NCBI RefSeq assembly: GCF_000196235.1
Contig: NC_008541.1
Location: forward strand, 3,224,001 to 3,288,000
Reading direction: 5' to 3'
DNA length: 64,000 bases
Origin: Arthrobacter sp. FB24
GTDB lineage: Bacteria > Actinomycetota > Actinomycetes > Actinomycetales > Micrococcaceae
The notes under the pieces are model-generated. The model was not told the DNA's origin. It made no database searches and saw only the letters and a program-made list of their open reading frames with translations. Positions within the stretch are counted from its first letter, which is position 1; each line of letters starts with the position of its first letter. A program made the position numbers and the translations under genes. Shown here one piece after another: positions 1-8,910 of the stretch.

Positions 1-3000
1 CAAACTTCGCCCGGCCGCCTTCGGCGGACAGCGGCCCGAAGTTGTGTAGCGCGCGGCCGTGCGGCGTGCGGCCGTAACCCGGGGAGAAGATCACATGGTC
101 GCGGACCAGGCCCTGGGCCCGTTCCAGGTCAACCACCCGGAAGGATTCGGGGCCGGCTGTGAAGAAACTTGCCAGCAGCGGGTAGTTGGGCAGCTGCAAC
201 CGAATGGCCTCGCCGATGCGTGCGGCGTGGCGGAGGCTGGCCGTGACCACGGCGAGGGAGGTTCTTGGCCGCAAGCGGGCATGCTCGAACACGAGGTCAA
301 CCACCCGGTTGACCTCGGCCACGGCGGACTCCACGCCTTCCTGATCGGCGCTCGGCAGACCGGTGCCGTCCGGCAGGTACTCCACCAGCAGCGCACGGTC
401 CAGCCCGGTGGCAGTCTGCCCCTCGGGGAGCCGGTGCAGTTGGCCGTCATAGAAACTCTTGCTCAGCTGCAGCACGAGGTCCTCGTCGACTGCCCGGTAC
501 GCGCAAGTCAGGCGCCGGGTCGGCAACACCGAGGACAGCGCCGTGTAGGCACTCTCCACGCTTTGGTGGGCGGTCTCGCCGGCAGCCAACCGCTCGACGC
601 CGACCGTAAACGTGCGGGGGCTGGCGATCTTGTCGTCGCCGAAGGCGATCACCTGCCTGGCCCGGGCAATGGCCGGAAGGACTGCCTGAAGGGAGGTCGC
701 TTCGGCGTCGAGGATTACTACGGCATCGAACTTCTGCTCAGCCGGCAGCAGGCCGGTCATGAGGTAGGGGCTCACCGACCACACCGGCACCAGCATGGGG
801 ACCAGGGCCGGCGCCTGCGCCGTCAGGGCGGCAAGGGTAACCCGGCCGTCCTTCAGGAGGCTCCGGAGCAGGTCCGCCTGCCGCGGGTTCTCGGCAATGC
901 CGGCACGCCACCGTTCGGACAGCGTCCACCGCAGCCGTGCCGCGCCGCTGGCGATGTGGGCGTTGTCAGCCAGGCGGTATTCGGCTTCGAGCTGGCGCAG
1001 GGCATCGCCGTCGGACATCGCCAGGTAGTCGTCCCCGCTGATCATCGCTTCAAGGGCTGACTGCCACCAGGCAAGATCCAGCTCTGCCGCGACTGATTCG
1101 GCGGGCACTTCCCGCTCCGCCAGGTCCGCGAGCAGTTCCCCGAGTCCGTGCTCACGCATGTTCTCGATGAGAAGCGTCCGCTCCGGTAGCGTCTTGAGCG
1201 TCCGGGTGTCGGCAACCAGCCGCTCCAGGCGTTCCATCAGTTCCTCGTAGGGCGTGTGCTGAAGGTCTCCGCCCGCCTCGGTGTGCTTAATGGCCGCACC
1301 CAGCTGGGCAAGTTCACGGTCCAGGCTGCGGTACATCACGTTCACTTCGCCCAGGCCGGACGGCACTGCGGGGTGCCGCTGCGTTGTGGCGTAGTCCGCC
1401 CACAGAGCCCGCTGCTCCTGGACGAGCACCAGCGAACTGTGGAGGTCGGCGATGTGCACGCCGGGACGGACGTATTCCTTCGCCACGCGGCGCAGCCGGG
1501 ACCGCTGCATGGATGGCATGTCGATGTTGCGTTCGCGGCGCCACGGGGAGGTGGCTGTCGCGGAGATGAGGTCGTGGACCGGCCGGTCGAAGATGTCCGG
1601 GGTGAACTTGTCCAGGCTCTCCCTGACTGCCATCAGCAACTCGAGCTGGGCACCCCATTCGTGGAAGGTGGTACCAAGGCGGATCTGGGCGTGCTCGGCT
1701 ACTTCGTTCATGCGGTGGCGCAGCACTGGCAGGTTCTTCTCAACCGAGCGCGCAACGTCCTGCGCCTCTTCGGTCTCCTTGCGGGTCAGGAGCCGCGCGC
1801 CGTGCCAGGGGCTGGCCGTGGAAGCCCGGCTGAAACTGCCCAGTTCAGCTGCACGGCGAAGGCGTCCGGCCAGTTCCTCGCGGTCGCGGATATTGTCCAG
1901 CACACTACGCTTCAGGCGCACAGTGGTGGCGGGCGGCGTCGGCTGGATGGAGGTCAGCTCGGCCAGCGACTGCATGGCCTGATAGGGCGAGCAGCCCCAC
2001 CGCTGGCGGACGTTGTGGAGCGACGCCACGTGGTCCATGAGGGCATGCCGGTGCTCCGCCAGCGTGGTGTGCAGGTTGTCGAGCTGGGGCTGAAGCGACT
2101 TCTCATTCCGGACAATGGCGCGCACCAGCTGGCCCTTGAGCTGCAGGGGCGTCGCCGTACCGGAGAGCGCAAACAAGATGGACTCCAGGCCCAGCGTCTC
2201 CAGCTGGCCCCCGATCTCGCTGAGGCTTGCCCGGCGGTCGCCCACCACCAGCACGGTCTTTCCTTCGTCCACCAGGGCCCCGATGGTGTTGATGGCAGTC
2301 TGGGTCTGCCCTGTGCCTGGCGGGCTGCTGACGAGGAGGGAGTCGCCGGCGCGCACGGCGTCCACCACATACTGCTGGTCGGCGTCGGCGTCGAGAAGCA
2401 AGAGCTCATCAGCGGGGTCCCGCTGGTCAATATCCTGGAAGCGGTCCTCGGCGAGCTGGGCCACTTCCACGGCATCCCCGGCCGCAGCACGGGCCAGGGC
2501 CGCCACGATGGGGTTGTTCTGGTTGATCCACGGATCATCGAGGTTGCCGGAAAGGTCCGCGAACGTGGAAACGAGGAGGTTGTGCTCCACCTCGGCGCCG
2601 TGGATGGGCTTGATGAGCGTCCCCAGGCGGTCCAGGACGGGCTGGGGATCGAACCGTGCCGTGCTGTAGGCCATCCGGGTCACAGCGTTGACATCGAAAA
2701 CTATGCCGTGGATGGTCTTCAGGTGCCTGATAAGAGCAGGATTGATCTGGGCCTGCTCCGTCAGCTGGAGTTCGTAGTCGTCTTCGCCAGGACGGACGGT
2801 GAGGGAAATGGCGGTCAGCATTACCGGCGCAGACACGCGCTGGGGCTTTCCGCCCACAGCGGACGTCCAAGACACCGTTCCGGCCGAAAAATACCCGGCG
2901 TCGATGCCGCGGTCGTTGCTGAGCTCAAAAATCTTGGAGCGGAGGTTGCGCGAAGCCCTCGCCGCAACGACGTACTGATCGTGGTCGCGGATCAGCGTGG

Positions 3001-3238
3001 ACAGGCGCGTGCGCCGCCCCGCCATAAGCTGCGCCAATCCGGACGGATGCGCATGCGTGATGTCGATGGAACCTTCCGGCGTTTTGGTGAAACGCAGCAT
3101 CGTGTCTGCTCCGGTGACCGGCTTAAGCCCCGACAGCCACTTCCTGAGCTCCTCGGAGCCCTCTGGGAGGCCTTGAACAACTGACACTTCTGCCTTCTTT
3201 TCTGCGTTTGCACGTGACGCCCTGGACCATACCGGCAT
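1..3238 (-). CDS. Large UPF1/SF1-like helicase/AAA ATPase, partial (C-terminus beyond window)
   Basis: This reading frame stays open from an ATG at 3238 to the left edge, at least 1079 codons, so the C-terminus is missing. Visible helicase landmarks are a P-loop-like segment SSPPGTGQT around residue 311, followed by a strand ending KTVLVVGDR, a motif-II-like VVILDAEAT around residue 844, a motif-III-like AFGDDK, and near the edge the motif V/VI-type stretch QGLVRDHVIFSPG. The order matches superfamily 1 (UPF1-like, AAA_11/AAA_12) helicases. The P-loop Lys is replaced by Gln and motif II reads DAEA rather than DEAx, so the ATPase may be altered. The start is chosen because it is the first ATG of the long frame; the upstream GAAAG is only a weak ribosome-binding site. 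The long plus-strand frame at 1256-3184 is an antisense shadow. The role is unknown; nucleic-acid remodelling is inferred. Confidence 0.75.
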   Translation of the reverse strand, partial: MPVWSRASRANAEKKAEVSVVQGLPEGSEELRKWLSGLKPVTGADTMLRFTKTPEGSIDITHAHPSGLAQLMAGRRTRLSTLIRDHDQYVVAARASRNLRSKIFELSNDRGIDAGYFSAGTVSWTSAVGGKPQRVSAPVMLTAISLTVRPGEDDYELQLTEQAQINPALIRHLKTIHGIVFDVNAVTRMAYSTARFDPQPVLDRLGTLIKPIHGAEVEHNLLVSTFADLSGNLDDPWINQNNPIVAALARAAAGDAVEVAQLAEDRFQDIDQRDPADELLLLDADADQQYVVDAVRAGDSLLVSSPPGTGQTQTAINTIGALVDEGKTVLVVGDRRASLSEIGGQLETLGLESILFALSGTATPLQLKGQLVRAIVRNEKSLQPQLDNLHTTLAEHRHALMDHVASLHNVRQRWGCSPYQAMQSLAELTSIQPTPPATTVRLKRSVLDNIRDREELAGRLRRAAELGSFSRASTASPWHGARLLTRKETEEAQDVARSVEKNLPVLRHRMNEVAEHAQIRLGTTFHEWGAQLELLMAVRESLDKFTPDIFDRPVHDLISATATSPWRRERNIDMPSMQRSRLRRVAKEYVRPGVHIADLHSSLVLVQEQRALWADYATTQRHPAVPSGLGEVNVMYRSLDRELAQLGAAIKHTEAGGDLQHTPYEELMERLERLVADTRTLKTLPERTLLIENMREHGLGELLADLAEREVPAESVAAELDLAWWQSALEAMISGDDYLAMSDGDALRQLEAEYRLADNAHIASGAARLRWTLSERWRAGIAENPRQADLLRSLLKDGRVTLAALTAQAPALVPMLVPVWSVSPYLMTGLLPAEQKFDAVVILDAEATSLQAVLPAIARARQVIAFGDDKIASPRTFTVGVERLAAGETAHQSVESAYTALSSVLPTRRLTCAYRAVDEDLVLQLSKSFYDGQLHRLPEGQTATGLDRALLVEYLPDGTGLPSADQEGVESAVAEVNRVVDLVFEHARLRPRTSLAVVTASLRHAARIGEAIRLQLPNYPLLASFFTAGPESFRVVDLERAQGLVRDHVIFSPGYGRTPHGRALHNFGPLSAEGGRAKF

Positions 3239-3330
3239 ACTTTCGAGCGTAGCCCGTATCGGGGCCCAGTGAGAGACCGCAACACTGGAGCGGGCCAAAA
3301 TTGCGCCGGATTTGGGGAGAATAAAACAAA

Positions 3331-3360
3331 GTGGCCGGCCTCATCGCTGAGGCCGGCCAC
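3331..3360 (-). terminator. Intrinsic terminator downstream of guaA
   Basis: A perfect 12-bp inverted repeat (3331-3342 with 3349-3360, arms GTGGCCGGCCTC/GAGGCCGGCCAC) with a 6-nt loop. On the minus strand it is followed by TTTGTTTTATT. It lies 8 bases past the guaA stop, so it most likely ends guaA transcription. Confidence 0.85.
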
Positions 3361-3368
3361 TCAAAGTG

Positions 3369-4958
3369 CTATTCCCACTCGATGGTTCCCGGCGGCTTGC
3401 TGGTCACGTCCAGCACCACCCGGTTGACGCCTTCCACCTCATTGGTGATGCGGTTGGAGATCTTTGCCAGCAACTCGTACGGAAGCCGTGACCAGTCGGC
3501 GGTCATGGCGTCCTCGGACGAAACGGGACGCAGGACGATCGGATGGCCGTAGGTCCGGCCATCACCCTGGACACCGACGCTGCGGACATCCGCCAGCAGC
3601 ACGACCGGCATCTGCCACACCTCGTTGTCAAGGCCGGCCGCAGTGAGCTCGGCACGGGCTATCGCGTCGGCCTTGCGGAGCAGGTCCAGGCGTTCCTTGG
3701 TCACTTCGCCGACGATGCGGATGCCGAGGCCTGGCCCCGGGAAGGGCTGGCGGCCCACGATCTCCTGCGGCAGCCCCAGCTGGGCGCCCACCGCACGGAC
3801 TTCGTCCTTGAACAGCGCACGAAGCGGCTCGACGAGTTCGAACTGCAGGTCCTCCGGCAGGCCGCCCACGTTGTGGTGGCTCTTGATGTTGGCCGCACCT
3901 TCGCCGCCGCCGGATTCGACGACGTCCGGGTACAGGGTCCCCTGGACCAGGAACTTGATCTTCTCACCGTGGGCAGCCGCCTCGGCGATGATGGCAAGCT
4001 CCGCTTCCTCGAATGCACGGATGAATTCGCGGCCGATGATCTTGCGCTTGGTCTCGGGATCGCTGACCCCGGCCAGTGCCGCCTGGAACCTCTCCTGCTC
4101 GTTGGCAACGTACAGCTTGACGCCCGTGGCTGCCACGAAGTCGCGTTCAACCTGCTCCGCCTCGCCTTCGCGGAGCAGTCCGTGGTCCACGAACACACAG
4201 GTCAGCTGATCGCCCACGGCGCGCTGGACCAGGGCAGCCGCAACCGCAGAGTCGACTCCGCCGGAAAGGCCGCAAATGACCCTGGCGTCTCCGATCTGCT
4301 TGCGGATGCGGTCCACCTGTTCCTCGAGGATGTTCCCCGTGGTCCAGTTGGGTTCGAGCTTGGCGCCCTTGAACAGGAAGTTCTCGAGCACCTGCTGGCC
4401 GTACGCGGAGTGTTTTACCTCCGGGTGCCACTGCACGCCGTAAAGGCACTTCTCCTCGTTGGCGAATGCCGCCACGGGAGCACCGGCGGTGGTGGCCAGG
4501 ACTTCAAAGCCTTCCGGTGCTTCCTGCACGGAATCGCCATGGCTCATCCAGGTGTTCTGGTGGTGCGGCAGGCCGTCCAGGATGGACCGGGCCTCCCCTA
4601 CTGTGGTGGCTTCCGTGGCGCCGTATTCGCGCAGGCCTGTCTGGGCGACCGTGCCGCCCAGTGCGTTGGCCATCGCCTGGAAGCCGTAGCAGATGCCGAA
4701 GACCGGGATCCCGGCTTCAAAGAGGTCGGCACCCACACTCGGTGCACCTTCCGCGTACACGCTGGAAGGGCCACCCGAAAGGATGATGGCGGCGGGGTTC
4801 TTGGCCAGCAGTTGTTCGGTGCTGTAGGTATGCGGAACCACTTCCGAATACACATTTGCTTCCCGGACGCGGCGGGCAATCAGCTGCGCGTACTGGGCAC
4901 CGTAGTCAACAACCAGCACCGGCTTCTGGGAAGTCTGGGATGCAGTGGGAGTAGTCAC
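3369..4958 (-). CDS. guaA: GMP synthase (glutamine-hydrolysing)
   Basis: Converts XMP to GMP using ATP and glutamine, the last step of de novo guanine nucleotide synthesis (cytosol). At 529 aa it has the family's normal length. The N-terminal class I glutamine amidotransferase domain (about residues 12-205) has its nucleophile Cys90 in FGICYGFQ and a His/Glu pair in VQWHPEVKH. The ATP-pyrophosphatase domain follows with the P-loop SGGVDSAV near residue 230, then the C-terminal dimerisation domain ending PPGTIEWE. The start is GTG at 4958 with a weak AGTAGG upstream. GuaB (16165-17676) and GuaB3 (8911-10047), on the same strand, supply the preceding step. A strong terminator follows the gene. 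Confidence 0.97.
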   Translation of the reverse strand: MTTPTASQTSQKPVLVVDYGAQYAQLIARRVREANVYSEVVPHTYSTEQLLAKNPAAIILSGGPSSVYAEGAPSVGADLFEAGIPVFGICYGFQAMANALGGTVAQTGLREYGATEATTVGEARSILDGLPHHQNTWMSHGDSVQEAPEGFEVLATTAGAPVAAFANEEKCLYGVQWHPEVKHSAYGQQVLENFLFKGAKLEPNWTTGNILEEQVDRIRKQIGDARVICGLSGGVDSAVAAALVQRAVGDQLTCVFVDHGLLREGEAEQVERDFVAATGVKLYVANEQERFQAALAGVSDPETKRKIIGREFIRAFEEAELAIIAEAAAHGEKIKFLVQGTLYPDVVESGGGEGAANIKSHHNVGGLPEDLQFELVEPLRALFKDEVRAVGAQLGLPQEIVGRQPFPGPGLGIRIVGEVTKERLDLLRKADAIARAELTAAGLDNEVWQMPVVLLADVRSVGVQGDGRTYGHPIVLRPVSSEDAMTADWSRLPYELLAKISNRITNEVEGVNRVVLDVTSKPPGTIEWE

Positions 4959-5041
4959 CGTACTAGCCTACTTGGCACCGCCGTCCGGCCGCACATTGAG
5001 AAGCTCCGGGTAAGCGAACTCACAGGATGCGAACCGCCCGC

Positions 5042-5554
5042 TCAGTAGCGCTTGGACGCCTGCGGATTCGCGGCGAGTTCCGCCTCCACCTCGGCGTGGA
5101 ACTTCTTCTCCACGATGAAGGACAGGAACGGGATCACACCGCCCAGGGCCAGGAGGATCAGTTTGGCGAACGGCCACCGCATCAGCGACCACAGCCGGAA
5201 GTTGGACATCAGGTACACGACATACATCCAGCCGTGCACAATCAGCACCGTGACGGAGACGTTCACTCCCCCGAGGACGCCCTGCGGCTCGGCGTCTGCG
5301 AACCCGAAGCCAAACGGCTGGCCTGTCACCGCGTTGGTGCCGCCTGCGAACAGGTACTGGCCGAAGGCGTAGCGCGCAACCAGTTCGGCGCAGAGCAGGA
5401 GGAGCATTCCGCCCGTCAGGTATGCCATGACTTTGTAGAACTTCAGGGCGGACCGGATCTGGGCTTCAGTCCCGCCGAACCTGCGCTTCTTGACGGTGCC
5501 CGATCCGCCGGTCTGGGACGGCTGGGGCTGGATGGCCGGCTTGGGATCGATCAT
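5042..5554 (-). CDS. DUF3817-type integral membrane protein
   Basis: 170 aa with three or four hydrophobic segments: about 40-60 (the MAYLTGGMLLLLCAELVARY region), 95-118 (the VTVLIVHGWMYVVYLM region) and 130-150 (the LILLALGGVIPFLSFIVE region). This arrangement and the HGWMYVVYL stretch fit the DUF3817 family (YdzA-like C-terminal domain). The ATG at 5554 is preferred over longer in-frame starts because AAAGG lies 7 bases upstream and the start overlaps the SURF1 stop as ATGA. The gene is therefore probably translated together with SURF1. No enzymatic motif is visible and the function is unknown. Confidence 0.85.
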   Translation of the reverse strand: MIDPKPAIQPQPSQTGGSGTVKKRRFGGTEAQIRSALKFYKVMAYLTGGMLLLLCAELVARYAFGQYLFAGGTNAVTGQPFGFGFADAEPQGVLGGVNVSVTVLIVHGWMYVVYLMSNFRLWSLMRWPFAKLILLALGGVIPFLSFIVEKKFHAEVEAELAANPQASKRY

Positions 5555-6447
5555 GGCTGTACCTTTTGTTCGGTCGGGCTGGGGGTTTCTGATGAGCCGG
5601 GGTGCGGGCCGGCGTGCGGAGGTTCTGCTGCGCCTTCGCGGTGTGCACCGTGTTCGTCGTGTTCGTCGTCGAGCTCGTCCTCGAGGTCCCGGCGGTAGTC
5701 GTCCTTCACCATCCGCCACCAGATGAACAGCGCGAAACCGGCGAAGACTATCCACTCCACCGAGTAGAAGAGATTGAGCCAGTTCACCTGCTGGGCCGGG
5801 GGCTGCGGGCCGATGTTCAGGGGCTTCAGGTTACCGTTGACGGCCGCGGCGCTGACGTCGGTACCGGCGGCCATTTCGGAGGTTGCCGCCACGAATCCCG
5901 GGTAGCTGCTGACTTCCCAGGCGTTGATCAGTTCCGCCACGGACACTGCCGTGGCGCGACCGGGTTCGGGAGCAATGCCGGGCAGCGGGGCTTCGGACGG
6001 CAGGAGCCGTCCGGTGAGTTCAATGGTGCCCGACGGCGGCGCAGCGGCTTTCGCGGCGTCGGCCACCCATCCGCGGGCGACCGGAATCCATGTCCGGGGC
6101 GTCGCTCCGACGCCGCTGAGGACAGGAGCGTCCTGAACCGAAAACGCAGATACGACCCAGAACCCGGTGGCACCATCATGAAGGCGGCCCGGGACCAGCA
6201 CCTGCTTGTCGGGATCGTAGGATCCCTTGGCGGTGACCATCTGGTCCGCCACGGAGCCATGGAAGAATTCACCCGGCTGCAGCACTTTGACCAGCGGCTT
6301 GGTGTCTTCCGTGCCGGACGAAACCGGTGCTTCCGGCTGGGTGGAGCGCCCGAACTGCCATTGGCTGAGCAGCACAAAAACCCCGGAAATGACGATCGCA
6401 AACACCAGTCCTGCGATCCAGCGGGGTTTGAGGGCAGTTTTCAACAC
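5551..6447 (-). CDS. SURF1-family cytochrome c oxidase assembly protein
   Basis: 298 aa with the SURF1 topology: one N-terminal membrane helix (about 11-29), a long extracytoplasmic region, and a second helix near 222-242 (WIVFAGFALFIWWRMV), followed by an acidic, His-rich and Pro-rich tail. SURF1 proteins assist haem insertion and assembly of aa3-type cytochrome oxidase. The start is GTG 6447, with TTG 6444 an equally possible start behind the same AAGG. The next gene (DUF3817) overlaps by four bases, so the two form a small operon. The charged C-terminal tail is not part of the core family and is probably disordered. Confidence 0.88.
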   Translation of the reverse strand: MLKTALKPRWIAGLVFAIVISGVFVLLSQWQFGRSTQPEAPVSSGTEDTKPLVKVLQPGEFFHGSVADQMVTAKGSYDPDKQVLVPGRLHDGATGFWVVSAFSVQDAPVLSGVGATPRTWIPVARGWVADAAKAAAPPSGTIELTGRLLPSEAPLPGIAPEPGRATAVSVAELINAWEVSSYPGFVAATSEMAAGTDVSAAAVNGNLKPLNIGPQPPAQQVNWLNLFYSVEWIVFAGFALFIWWRMVKDDYRRDLEDELDDEHDEHGAHREGAAEPPHAGPHPGSSETPSPTEQKVQP

Positions 6448-6497
6448 ACCTTAACCGTACTTCGTCCTCGCGTAGAACAACGAAACGGGCGCTGTGC

Positions 6498-6986
6498 CTA
6501 GTGGTCGAAGAACACCAGGCTGGAGTTGATGAGCTCAGCGATCACTTCGGGGTCGTAAGCCCTGCGAAGGGACTCCCTGAACGATTCCTTTGACAGCGAA
6601 CGGGCCAGGGTGGCAAGGACTTCGAGGTGGTCCGAAAATGAACTTGCCGGCGTCGCAATCAGGATAATGACAGTCGCCGGACCGTCAGCTGCCCCGAAGT
6701 CCAGGGCCTTGCCGTACTTGGTGATCCCCACCGCAATTGACGTCCGCGAAACGAACTCACTGCGGGCGTGCGGCAGCCCGACTCCCCCGGGCAGGCCGGT
6801 GGCCAGCTGGTGCTCCCGGGCGTTGACGTGCTTCAGGAAGCCTTCGAGGTCCGAGACCCGCCCCGCCGCATAGAGCCGTTCAGCCAACTGGGTCGCCGCG
6901 TCGGTCTTGTCCTTGGCATCAAGTTCAAGAATCACCATTTCCGGCGTGGTGAGTTCGGCATCGTACCGGTCCAGTGGTTCCGCCAA
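6498..6986 (-). CDS. PTS EIIA type-2 (fructose/nitrogen-type) domain protein
   Basis: 162 aa, a single PTS EIIA type-2 domain. The phospho-accepting His lies in the motif GLPHAR near residue 74, followed by the typical strand TSIAVGITK. The start is TTG 6986, supported by GAAGGGA six bases upstream; no in-frame ATG fits. EIIA proteins accept phosphate from HPr and pass it to a sugar-specific EIIB or act as regulators. No EIIB, EIIC, HPr or enzyme I is encoded in this window, so the protein is either a stand-alone regulatory EIIA or serves a permease elsewhere. It lies 51 bp downstream of glpD on the same strand and could be co-transcribed with it. Confidence 0.85.
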   Translation of the reverse strand: MAEPLDRYDAELTTPEMVILELDAKDKTDAATQLAERLYAAGRVSDLEGFLKHVNAREHQLATGLPGGVGLPHARSEFVSRTSIAVGITKYGKALDFGAADGPATVIILIATPASSFSDHLEVLATLARSLSKESFRESLRRAYDPEVIAELINSSLVFFDH

Positions 6987-7037
6987 GAGTTGTCCCTTCA
7001 GTGAGGCAGGAGGTGCGCGTCAGGCATCCGCCTTGCC

Positions 7038-8789
7038 TCAGCGCAACGGAACGATGTCCTCGACGCCCAGGCGTGCGGCGTCGGCAGATTCATCGTCCGG
7101 CTGCTCCTGGCTCAGCCGTTCGGCTTCCACCCGGGCAAGGTAGTGCTTGATTTCGCTTTCGCGCTGCGCGTCGCTCCAGCCAAGAATTTCTCCCATCAGC
7201 TTAGCGACTACCGGGACAGCGGACACACCACGGTCCCAGGACTCGATGGAAATCCGGGTTCTGCGCGTCAATACGTCGTGTACGTGACGTGCGCCTTCGT
7301 GGGTGGCCGCGTAAACCGCCTCGGCTTGAAGGTAGTCGTCGGCGCCCGGCAGCGGTTCGGCCAGGGCCGGGTTCTCCTTGATGAGCGCCAGGACCTCCGT
7401 GGCCATCGACCCGTACCGGTTGAGCAGGTGCTCAATCCGGGCTACGTGCACGCCGGACTCTTCAGCGGTCCGGTTACGCCGGTTCCAAGCCGCTTTGAAC
7501 CCGCTGGCTCCCAGCAGGGGAATGGAATCCGTACAGCTGGGCGCCACCCGCTCGTCCATGCTGCGCGTCGCTTCATCGACGGCGTCCTTGGCCATGACCC
7601 GGTAGGTGGTCCATTTTCCGCCGGCCACCACCACGAGGCCCGGCACCGGGTGGGCCACCACGTGTTCACGCGAAAGCTTGGCCGTGGAGTCGTTCTCTCC
7701 CGCCAGGAGCGGACGGAGCCCGGCGTAGACGCCCTCGACGTCCTCCCTGGTCAGGGGCCGCTTGAGCACCTTGTTGACGTGTTCAAGGATGTAGTCGATG
7801 TCCTTGCTGGACGCTGCCGGATGAGCTTTGTCCAGATGCCAGTCAGTGTCCGTGGTGCCGATGATCCAGTGTCGGCCCCACGGAATGACGAACAGCACTG
7901 ATTTTTCAGTCCGCAGAATCAGGCCGACGGTTGACTGGAACCGGTCGCGCGGCACCACGAGGTGGATGCCCTTGGAGGCGCGCACCTTCAGCTGCCCGCG
8001 GTCCGTCACCATGGCTTGCGTTTCGTCGGTCCAGACTCCGGTTGCGTTGATAACCTGCTTGGCCCGGATGCTGAACGTGGAGCCGTCCTCGCGGTTGACC
8101 ACCTTGGCGCCGACCACGCGCTCGCCTTCGCGCAGGAAGTCCACCACGGCCGTTTGGTTGACTGCATGGGCCCCGTAGTACGCGGCCGTGCGGATCAGGT
8201 TGGCCACATACTTGGCGTCGTCCACCTGGCCGTCGTAGTAGCGGATGGCCCCGACGAAGGCGTCGTCCTTCAGGCTTGGCGCAGCCCGCAGCGTGCCGCG
8301 GCGGGACAGGTGCTTGTGGAACGGAACGCCCCGCTGGTGGCCGCTGGAAATGGACATGACGTCGTAGAGGGCAATTCCCGCGCCGACATAGGGCCGTTCG
8401 AAGAAAGGCTTGGTCAGTGGGTAGAGGAAGGGAACGGGCCGGGCCAGGTGGGGTGCGATCTCCGAAAGAAGCAGTCCGCGTTCGTGAAGCGCTTCCTTCA
8501 CCAGCCCGAAATCGAGCATTTCAAGGTAGCGAAGTCCGCCGTGAATGAGCTTGGAGGAGCGTGAGGACGTACCTGCCGCCCAGTCATTGGCCTCCACGAT
8601 GCCCACGCTCAGGCCGCGGGTCACAGCGTCCAGGGCAGCGCCGGTGCCTACGATGCCACCGCCGACAATGAGGATGTCGAGTTCCTTGCCAGGCTCCATT
8701 GTCGCCTTGAGGGCCGCCAGCGACGCTTCCCTCGCGGCGGGGCCGAGTGCCCCCTGTTGAAAGGACGAACCTCCGGAAGAACTGTTCAT
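7038..8789 (-). CDS. glpD: Aerobic glycerol-3-phosphate dehydrogenase (FAD)
   Basis: 583 aa. Oxidises sn-glycerol 3-phosphate to dihydroxyacetone phosphate and passes electrons to the quinone pool at the membrane. The FAD-binding dinucleotide fold is near residue 40-50 (VGGGIVGTGAALDA), followed by the GlpD signature AAGTSSRSSKLIHGGLRYLE (about 91-110) and a C-terminal DAO_C domain with a CTDSIPLLG linker. The start ATG 8789 has GGAGGCGTGAA directly upstream. The length and all domains are normal for the family. No glpF or glpK is next to it, so glycerol uptake is encoded elsewhere. Confidence 0.95.
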   Translation of the reverse strand: MNSSSGGSSFQQGALGPAAREASLAALKATMEPGKELDILIVGGGIVGTGAALDAVTRGLSVGIVEANDWAAGTSSRSSKLIHGGLRYLEMLDFGLVKEALHERGLLLSEIAPHLARPVPFLYPLTKPFFERPYVGAGIALYDVMSISSGHQRGVPFHKHLSRRGTLRAAPSLKDDAFVGAIRYYDGQVDDAKYVANLIRTAAYYGAHAVNQTAVVDFLREGERVVGAKVVNREDGSTFSIRAKQVINATGVWTDETQAMVTDRGQLKVRASKGIHLVVPRDRFQSTVGLILRTEKSVLFVIPWGRHWIIGTTDTDWHLDKAHPAASSKDIDYILEHVNKVLKRPLTREDVEGVYAGLRPLLAGENDSTAKLSREHVVAHPVPGLVVVAGGKWTTYRVMAKDAVDEATRSMDERVAPSCTDSIPLLGASGFKAAWNRRNRTAEESGVHVARIEHLLNRYGSMATEVLALIKENPALAEPLPGADDYLQAEAVYAATHEGARHVHDVLTRRTRISIESWDRGVSAVPVVAKLMGEILGWSDAQRESEIKHYLARVEAERLSQEQPDDESADAARLGVEDIVPLR

Positions 8790-8910
8790 TTCACGCCTCC
8801 ATCCGCATCAAACCTCGTAGGTGACCAGACTACTTCCTAGGCATGCGGATGGGCAGGGCTCAATTTCTGCCGGTCCCGGGGGCCGGGACCGGCCTAGTTC
8901 CGGGTGCCCG

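Noticed and set aside
1256..3184. 642-codon open frame on the plus strand at the left end
   Set aside because: Antisense to the helicase-like gene, which has recognisable motifs in one uninterrupted minus-strand frame from 3238 to the edge.
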